From: Muriicola sp041358175
GTDB taxonomy: Bacteria; Bacteroidota; Bacteroidia; Flavobacteriales; Flavobacteriaceae
NCBI RefSeq assembly: GCF_041358175.1
Contig: NZ_JBGKBE010000008.1
Coordinates: 1 to 64,000 of the forward strand
DNA length: 64,000 bases
Reading direction: 5' to 3'
The notes below the pieces were generated by a model, which was not told the DNA's origin, searched no databases, and saw nothing but the letters and a program-made list of their open reading frames with translations. The position numbers and the translations under genes were made by a program. Positions 59,322-64,000 of this stretch are shown piece by piece. The first letter of the stretch is position 1, and each line of letters begins with the position of its first letter.

Positions 59322-61016
59322 ATGTTCTGCAATAATCTATCTATTTTCAAGGATTCTGTTAGTGTTGTCCATTTTAGGTTTTGGGCATTGATTATGTTGA
59401 GTCTTTCATTTTCGGGACACCTTTTTAGCCAGGAAGAAACCCCTTATGTTTCCTACAACGTACCTTTTCAAAATCTTTTAAAATTCAATCGATTTCTGAT
59501 CAACCCTACATTTTCCACCGTCAGGGAAGACAAATCATATATCAACTTCTTTCACCGCAGCCAGTCGGCCTACTTTCAGGATAACTTCCAGAACTATTTT
59601 CTGAGTTACAGCGGGAGGATTAATGACCGTACGGGCTTGGGAATAAGTGTATATAATCAGCAGGAAGGTTTGGTCTCAAATATCGGCCTGCTCACCAATT
59701 ATGCCTATGGGGTGCGTTTGTCACCAAAGAGTAACCTCACTTTCGGATTCAATATTCCCTATTACCGCAGCAGTTTTGACGAGAGCAGGGCTGTAACCAA
59801 TGAGGAAGATCCCCTCTTGGCCACCTTTAATGAAAATTCTATTATCGCCTTCCAACCGGGACTTAATGTTTCCTTTGGAAGTTTTGACGTTGGGGTATTT
59901 GCAGAAAACCTCTTTGATTTTAACCTTAAAACGGGAGAGGCGCTTACCACTTTCAATGAAAAATCATTTTCTGCCCATTTGCAGTACACCAAAAATTTTG
60001 AATATGCCCAGGGCGTATTTACCCAGGGAAGGATAATGCCCTTAGCCCGGCTGAGAAAGGTTGGAGAAGAAAATCTGGTCTTTGGAGGAGGAATCATCCT
60101 TGATTTGCCCCGACTCGGTTGGCTTCAGGCAGGTTACGATAGTTTTTACGGAGGATCTGCAGGCGTGGGGTTCAATATAAATAAGCGAGTCTCCCTGGGG
60201 TATAATTTTGAAAAAGGCTTTGCCCAGGATATCGAAAATTTTGGGGTTACCCATGAGATCTCTGTGGCATATAATTTCATTCCTAATTTAACCGAAGACA
60301 TGGTTCAAGTGGATGTGGATGATGAGAAGGCAACAGACTGGCTCGACAGGAAGCGTAGGATCAAAAAGAATAAAAATCCCTTATATCTGGAAATCGATAA
60401 ATTACGCAGGCTGAATCGGGCAAATTACGCTGTTATCAATGAATTGGTTTATAAGGTAGATTCCTTGGAGAGCCATATCAATTCAGAAATGGAGCGTCGT
60501 TATGAGCTCGCCATAAGAAACACCCGAAGAGAACTCGATGCGATGAAGGATGCAATGGGATATGAGAAACCGGCCCTGGTAGCACAGAATGAAGAAAGTA
60601 GTACTCCGGTTCGCCTGAATGAATCGATCAAACTTCAGATGGAGAAAAACTTAGACTCCCTAAAACGACTAAGTCAGATGACCCTGGCACCAAATTATAA
60701 GGCAGACGAGACCATTTTGCTGGAGAATCTCGTAGGCGTTCCTGAAGGTCATTACGTCATTGCGAATGTCTTTGAAACCGAAGAGTATCTTAAATTATTC
60801 CTGGCCGCACTTGAGGAAAAAGGGATAGAAGCCGGTTATTTCACTAATCCGATCAATGGCCTTAATTATGTCTACCTGGCCCATTATGAAGACCAGGAGG
60901 AAGATCTGGAAGAGATAAAAACGGATTTCCGTTCCAAATACGGGAATGAACTATGGATTATGAGTGTGCAAAAAGCTTCGAACACCAGGATGGCTACGCT
61001 GAATTTCGATGACTAA
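59322..61016 (+). CDS. PorP/SprF-family protein with C-terminal SPOR-like domain
   Basis: The 564-residue outer-membrane protein has a PorP/SprF domain (about 40-330; LLKFNRFLINPTFSTVREDKSYINFFHRSQ, LGISVYNQQEGLVSN) linked to the type IX secretion and gliding machinery, then a coiled coil (about 345-470) and a SPOR-like end (about 490-564; GHYVIANVFETEEYLKLFLAALEEKG). The signal peptide is preceded by an extension; the Met at residue 26 (MLSLSFSGHLFSQ) may be the true start. SPOR would tie it to peptidoglycan. Confidence 0.82.
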   Translation: MFCNNLSIFKDSVSVVHFRFWALIMLSLSFSGHLFSQEETPYVSYNVPFQNLLKFNRFLINPTFSTVREDKSYINFFHRSQSAYFQDNFQNYFLSYSGRINDRTGLGISVYNQQEGLVSNIGLLTNYAYGVRLSPKSNLTFGFNIPYYRSSFDESRAVTNEEDPLLATFNENSIIAFQPGLNVSFGSFDVGVFAENLFDFNLKTGEALTTFNEKSFSAHLQYTKNFEYAQGVFTQGRIMPLARLRKVGEENLVFGGGIILDLPRLGWLQAGYDSFYGGSAGVGFNINKRVSLGYNFEKGFAQDIENFGVTHEISVAYNFIPNLTEDMVQVDVDDEKATDWLDRKRRIKKNKNPLYLEIDKLRRLNRANYAVINELVYKVDSLESHINSEMERRYELAIRNTRRELDAMKDAMGYEKPALVAQNEESSTPVRLNESIKLQMEKNLDSLKRLSQMTLAPNYKADETILLENLVGVPEGHYVIANVFETEEYLKLFLAALEEKGIEAGYFTNPINGLNYVYLAHYEDQEEDLEEIKTDFRSKYGNELWIMSVQKASNTRMATLNFDD

Positions 61017-61047
61017 AAATTATTAGCACTTTTAATAGTAAAAGACA

Positions 61048-61073
61048 AAGCCCGGGAATGATTACCCGGGCTT
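61048..61073. terminator. Bidirectional terminator after the PorP gene
   Basis: AAGCCCGGG (61048-61056) pairs with CCCGGGCTT (61065-61073) between two convergent genes. Confidence 0.7.
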
Positions 61074-61077
61074 AACT

Positions 61078-61461
61078 TTAGCCCGGTATAATTTCCTTAT
61101 CCCTTTTGTTGACGATCTCTATGATCCAGTAAATGAGTTGACCAATGCCATTGGCGAAAATAAACAGGAGTATCCACACCAGCAGCATATTATTTTCCCG
61201 TAGATTCGGATTATTAGCTGCGTGTACAATGTAGAAAACCAGACTTCCTATGGAGATTAAAACCGCCAGGAAGATGAATATCAAAAACACACTCAGGTTC
61301 CCCATAATCCATGCCGCGGAGTAGTTGCCAGAACTGTGATCGAGCTCATCCATATTGCTAAGGATGAAAAAGAGGAAGATAAAATATGCAATCATACCCA
61401 GGAACAGCATGGCAATTGGGCCTATTGCGAAAAGCGCCTGCCAGAATTTATTTCGTAACAT
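61078..61461 (-). CDS. Small membrane protein resembling PLDc_N
   Basis: The 127-residue protein has three membrane segments (about 12-33, 50-78 and 92-112) with the pattern NMLLVWILLFIFANGIGQLIYWIIEI, recalling the phospholipase D N-terminal-like membrane domain. Function unknown. Confidence 0.72.
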   Translation of the reverse strand: MLRNKFWQALFAIGPIAMLFLGMIAYFIFLFFILSNMDELDHSSGNYSAAWIMGNLSVFLIFIFLAVLISIGSLVFYIVHAANNPNLRENNMLLVWILLFIFANGIGQLIYWIIEIVNKRDKEIIPG

Positions 61462-61522
61462 AGTTTGTTGAAATTAAAGGTTGTCCCCTAAGTTAGCAGT
61501 TTTTCACAAGCTTCACAACGAA

Positions 61523-61550
61523 GAAAGACCCGAAGTTATTCGGGTCTTTC
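61523..61550 (-). terminator. Terminator after the 256-residue secreted protein gene
   Basis: GAAAGACCCGAA (61523-61534) pairs with TTCGGGTCTTTC (61539-61550) around GTTA, a perfect 12-bp stem. Confidence 0.78.
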
Positions 61551-61583
61551 TGCAAGGTTGGATAGTTGAGAGTTTGCGCTGCT

Positions 61584-62354
61584 TTAATTCATTGGGCTAA
61601 ATGCCATATCGGGTCTCATTCTCCCCGTATATTCTTCATAACTCAGGAGATCGGCAAAGAGATCCCACATAACTTTGTTGCCATCTTCCCCAATTAGCTG
61701 GTCGTTTGCCATGGCTTTCTGTGCATAATCTACTTCGTCTTTTGCAGCCACGGCCACCATATAGAACTCACCCCTGGTTCCGAATCCACTTCGATAAACA
61801 CGATAGTGCATTTTAGACCCTTTACTGGCAAACATATTTTTAACCGCCATCATTTTCTCCTTTACCTTGGCCCGGTTGGCTGGGGTGACATAGAGATAGT
61901 GGAATTTTCGGTAATCTTCCCCTTCGGGTGTTTGATTAATTCCACCCGGTTGATAAGAAAGATTCATGTCTAAAGTAATAATGTAATCGTGTTCCACATC
62001 GTAGCACTTGTCCATTCTGTTGAATAGTGCGCCCATGGCTTCCTTCCCCATTTTTTCTGATAGGGATGCAAAAACAGGTTTATCGAGATCAGCCATATTC
62101 TCTACCGGACTCACATACAGATAGCGATTGTCGGTTGTATTGGTCACAATAAATGCAGCTTCCTCAATACTGTGTTTTTTCAAATTGCTAATCAATTCTT
62201 TACAGGTTGCCTCATATTCGGCAATCATTCCCGGTTTCACCACGTCTTCATGGACCCAGAAAGACTGTGTCGTTTTCGATTCCTGCGCCATTAGGGAGAA
62301 GGGTAAAAAGCTCAGTAAGACGATAATTAATAAATCTTTGAATTTTGTTTTCAT
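61584..62354 (-). CDS. Exported protein of unknown function
   Basis: The 256-residue protein has a signal peptide (about 1-23, ending SLMAQ) and two halves with related pattern (FWVHEDVVKPGMIAEYEATCKEL and FHYLYVTPANRAKVKEKMMAVKNMF), suggesting a tandem dimeric alpha-beta barrel-like fold. Common in marine Flavobacteria; role unknown. Confidence 0.72.
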   Translation of the reverse strand: MKTKFKDLLIIVLLSFLPFSLMAQESKTTQSFWVHEDVVKPGMIAEYEATCKELISNLKKHSIEEAAFIVTNTTDNRYLYVSPVENMADLDKPVFASLSEKMGKEAMGALFNRMDKCYDVEHDYIITLDMNLSYQPGGINQTPEGEDYRKFHYLYVTPANRAKVKEKMMAVKNMFASKGSKMHYRVYRSGFGTRGEFYMVAVAAKDEVDYAQKAMANDQLIGEDGNKVMWDLFADLLSYEEYTGRMRPDMAFSPMN

Positions 62355-62398
62355 GATTGTTTAGATTAGGTTTAGCTATAGATTCAAATTGATTATTC

Positions 62399-62911
62399 TT
62401 ATTTTAAATTAGGCGGATTTAGAGTGAAACCCAATTGTTGTAGCAAATACAGTTCATTGTAATAAGTGTTTTCCTGGATCATTTTTCCTTCCGAATCAAA
62501 GGTGATTAGCGTCACTCCGTTTACAATGGCTTTTTTTCCCGTAGCGATAAATTCTGCAAATTCCCCTGTATTGGTTCCACTGAACGACCATTCTAGTATT
62601 ACCTTATCATCTTTTTCAATGAATTTATTGACAGTGATTCGGAGGTTGGGAAACGCCCTTATATAATTTTGGATGTAAGCCTCGAGTTCCATGGGTCCAT
62701 TAGCCACTTCCAGTCCATTCAGATTCCTGACAAATCCTTTACCTACAATACTGTCCAATGCGGAAAAATCTCCCGTATTCCAGCACGAATCGACATAGGT
62801 GATAACCACCTTCTCTACGTTTGAAGTGCTTTCGGGCCCTTTTTTTTCTACAGTTTGACAACCTATCAGTGCTATCGCTAGCAGGATTGTAAATGGGGTA
62901 GCACGTTTCAT
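62399..62911 (-). CDS. SnoaL-like ester cyclase-family lipoprotein
   Basis: The 170-residue protein has a lipobox LIGC at Cys18 and a SnoaL/ester cyclase fold (YIQNYIRAFPNLRITVNKFIEKDDKVILEWSFSGTNTGEF, ITFDSEGKMIQENTYYNELYLLQQLG). It lies 44 bases upstream of the secreted gene and likely shares its transcript. Catalysis not shown. Confidence 0.82.
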   Translation of the reverse strand: MKRATPFTILLAIALIGCQTVEKKGPESTSNVEKVVITYVDSCWNTGDFSALDSIVGKGFVRNLNGLEVANGPMELEAYIQNYIRAFPNLRITVNKFIEKDDKVILEWSFSGTNTGEFAEFIATGKKAIVNGVTLITFDSEGKMIQENTYYNELYLLQQLGFTLNPPNLK

Positions 62912-63113
62912 TCTCTTTGATTAGCATTTCAGATCAGGTGCTTATCGCCAAATCAGGATTTAATAAAAACAATTAAATGTAACTATGGGAGGTCCTGCGG
63001 ACGAATACCCACAACGAGTGTCCGAACAACTGTCTTTTTTTACCCTCCGGGTGCTAATGGATTATTTTGTATCTTTCATTGCCTCATTTCCCCTCAGTGA
63101 GCCATAAATAGAA

Positions 63114-64000
63114 ATGAGAACACTTTGTTTCAGAGTTGTTTGTACCGGCCTCTTCACAATAATAAGCGGATACCACGCTACGTCTCAGATTATTGACTTC
63201 AGCAAAGAAAACTCCTACAAACAGGTATTTCGGCAAACCGATAATTTTGGTTTGTCCTACCTCGATACACTTGAGGTTGGGTATAAAAGTGCACCTACCG
63301 ATTCACTCAGGTTTACTATTTTAAATGATCTTGCTTACTACTGGCATACGCGCGATCTCGTAAAAGCCTATGAGTTTACCCAATTGGGATTAAAGGAGGC
63401 GCTGGTCAGTGGCCGGAATGAATGGGTGGGGAGATTTCAGATCACCCAGGGGGCAATCCTTTTGCGGGACGAAAAACTAGACAGTGCCAGAATTGTCCTC
63501 AGACAGGCAATCGGAGTCCTGGATCAAAAAGAACTCCCCTTCCTCTATACCCAGTTGGGCTATGTTCATGAGCGGGAAGGTGATCTTACCACTGCAGCTG
63601 AATACGCGATGCGATCACTGCGTCTTGGGGAACAATTCAATGATCTTCACGCACAGGCACTGGCTTACAGCGACCTGAGTAATTTATTCTGGAAACAGGA
63701 AAAATACGATAAGGGGCTGGAACATGGCCTGCAGGCCCTCCGTCTTTTTGAAGCTTATGGAATGAACGATCTCGATTACGATTTTACACTCTATGTGGTT
63801 GGGAACCAATATCTGGCATTGGAAGATCTCGACAATGCCTTAAAATATTATAATCATGCTATCTCCATAGGGGAGCGATATGGATTTTACAATAACCTGA
63901 GTGATATTTATATTTCCCTGGCCGATCTCTACGGTGGTTCGTTTCGCTACACAGAGGCAGAATCCGCAGCACTTAACGCTATTCAGTACAGTGAACGCCT
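63114..64000 (+). CDS. TPR-repeat protein, runs off the window end (partial)
   Basis: An ATG at 63114 opens a frame with no stop before the end (295 residues visible). It has a signal-like N-terminus (CFRVVCTGLFTIISGYHATSQ) and at least four tetratricopeptide-like helical pairs, for example LVKAYEFTQLGLKEALVSG and LTTAAEYAMRSLRLGEQF. In Flavobacteria such periplasmic TPR arrays usually lead into a membrane helix and a histidine kinase or a LuxR/HTH domain; the rest is outside the window. Confidence 0.75.
   Translation, partial: MRTLCFRVVCTGLFTIISGYHATSQIIDFSKENSYKQVFRQTDNFGLSYLDTLEVGYKSAPTDSLRFTILNDLAYYWHTRDLVKAYEFTQLGLKEALVSGRNEWVGRFQITQGAILLRDEKLDSARIVLRQAIGVLDQKELPFLYTQLGYVHEREGDLTTAAEYAMRSLRLGEQFNDLHAQALAYSDLSNLFWKQEKYDKGLEHGLQALRLFEAYGMNDLDYDFTLYVVGNQYLALEDLDNALKYYNHAISIGERYGFYNNLSDIYISLADLYGGSFRYTEAESAALNAIQYSER

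Noticed and set aside
1..64000. tRNA, rRNA, CRISPR, insertion sequences
   Set aside because: I found no cloverleaf with a GGTTCGA arm, no regular repeat-spacer pattern and no transposase-like frame.

Overview
The window looks like chromosome from a member of the Flavobacteriaceae (Bacteroidetes), probably marine. It carries a PorP/SprF-type type IX secretion protein, Bacteroidetes-style promoters (TAnnTTTG -7 elements), many Bacteroidetes-type lipoproteins and a stand-alone TonB-receptor plug protein. The genus cannot be fixed from the sequence. Nearly all of it is coding; I see no rRNA, tRNA, CRISPR array, prophage or insertion sequence.

Layout. 0.3-3 kb: an mlaEFD-type lipid transport operon. 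3-7.7 kb: two small stress-type genes, then a two-component system made of a soluble PAS-LOV-GAF-PAS histidine kinase and a response regulator fused to a Crp/Fnr module. 8.2-19.5 kb: a copper resistance operon (HYC_CC_PP protein, CusA, TolC-like protein, CusB-like adaptor, DUF3347 lipoprotein, CopA, PepSY protein). 19.5-23 kb: exonuclease III, a divergent sigma-like protein, a Tat-exported oxidoreductase and the plug lipoprotein. 23-32 kb: a general stress block (YtxH/holin-X membrane proteins, two tandem universal stress proteins, DUF2267, Hsp20, slipin, flavin reductase, M20 peptidase, P-loop protein). 32-42 kb: a sulfide/persulfide/sulfite oxidation block (TauE, persulfide dioxygenase-rhodanese, rhodanese, dihaem cytochrome, SorA, SorB, sulfurtransferase, sulfide:quinone oxidoreductase). 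42-64 kb: housekeeping and envelope genes (upp, trxB, dipeptide epimerase, PspC/PadR, DacB, oxyR/dps, MFS transporter, PorP-SPOR) and the start of a TPR protein that runs off the end.

The most interesting signal is regulatory. An FNR-like palindrome, TGAY-N4-RTCA inside a 14-bp site, occurs upstream of eleven transcription units: mlaE, two small genes, the LOV kinase operon itself, the sigma-like gene, the YtxH operon, both universal stress genes, DUF2267, hsp20 and the flavin reductase operon. In all eleven the centre of the palindrome lies exactly 29.5 bp upstream of the position where a -7 element begins (a recognisable TAnnTT-like element in nearly every case), the geometry of an activator bound near -41.5. 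The Crp-fused response regulator encoded in the window has the Glu and Arg recognition-helix residues expected for a TGA/TCA core, so I infer that the LOV kinase and this regulator form a light- or redox-responsive switch for a DosR-like stress regulon. Three sulfur promoters share the same 29.5-bp geometry but carry a different palindrome (GTAAC-N4-GTTAC type), suggesting a second Crp/Fnr-family regulator. Both claims are inferences from sequence and need experimental testing.
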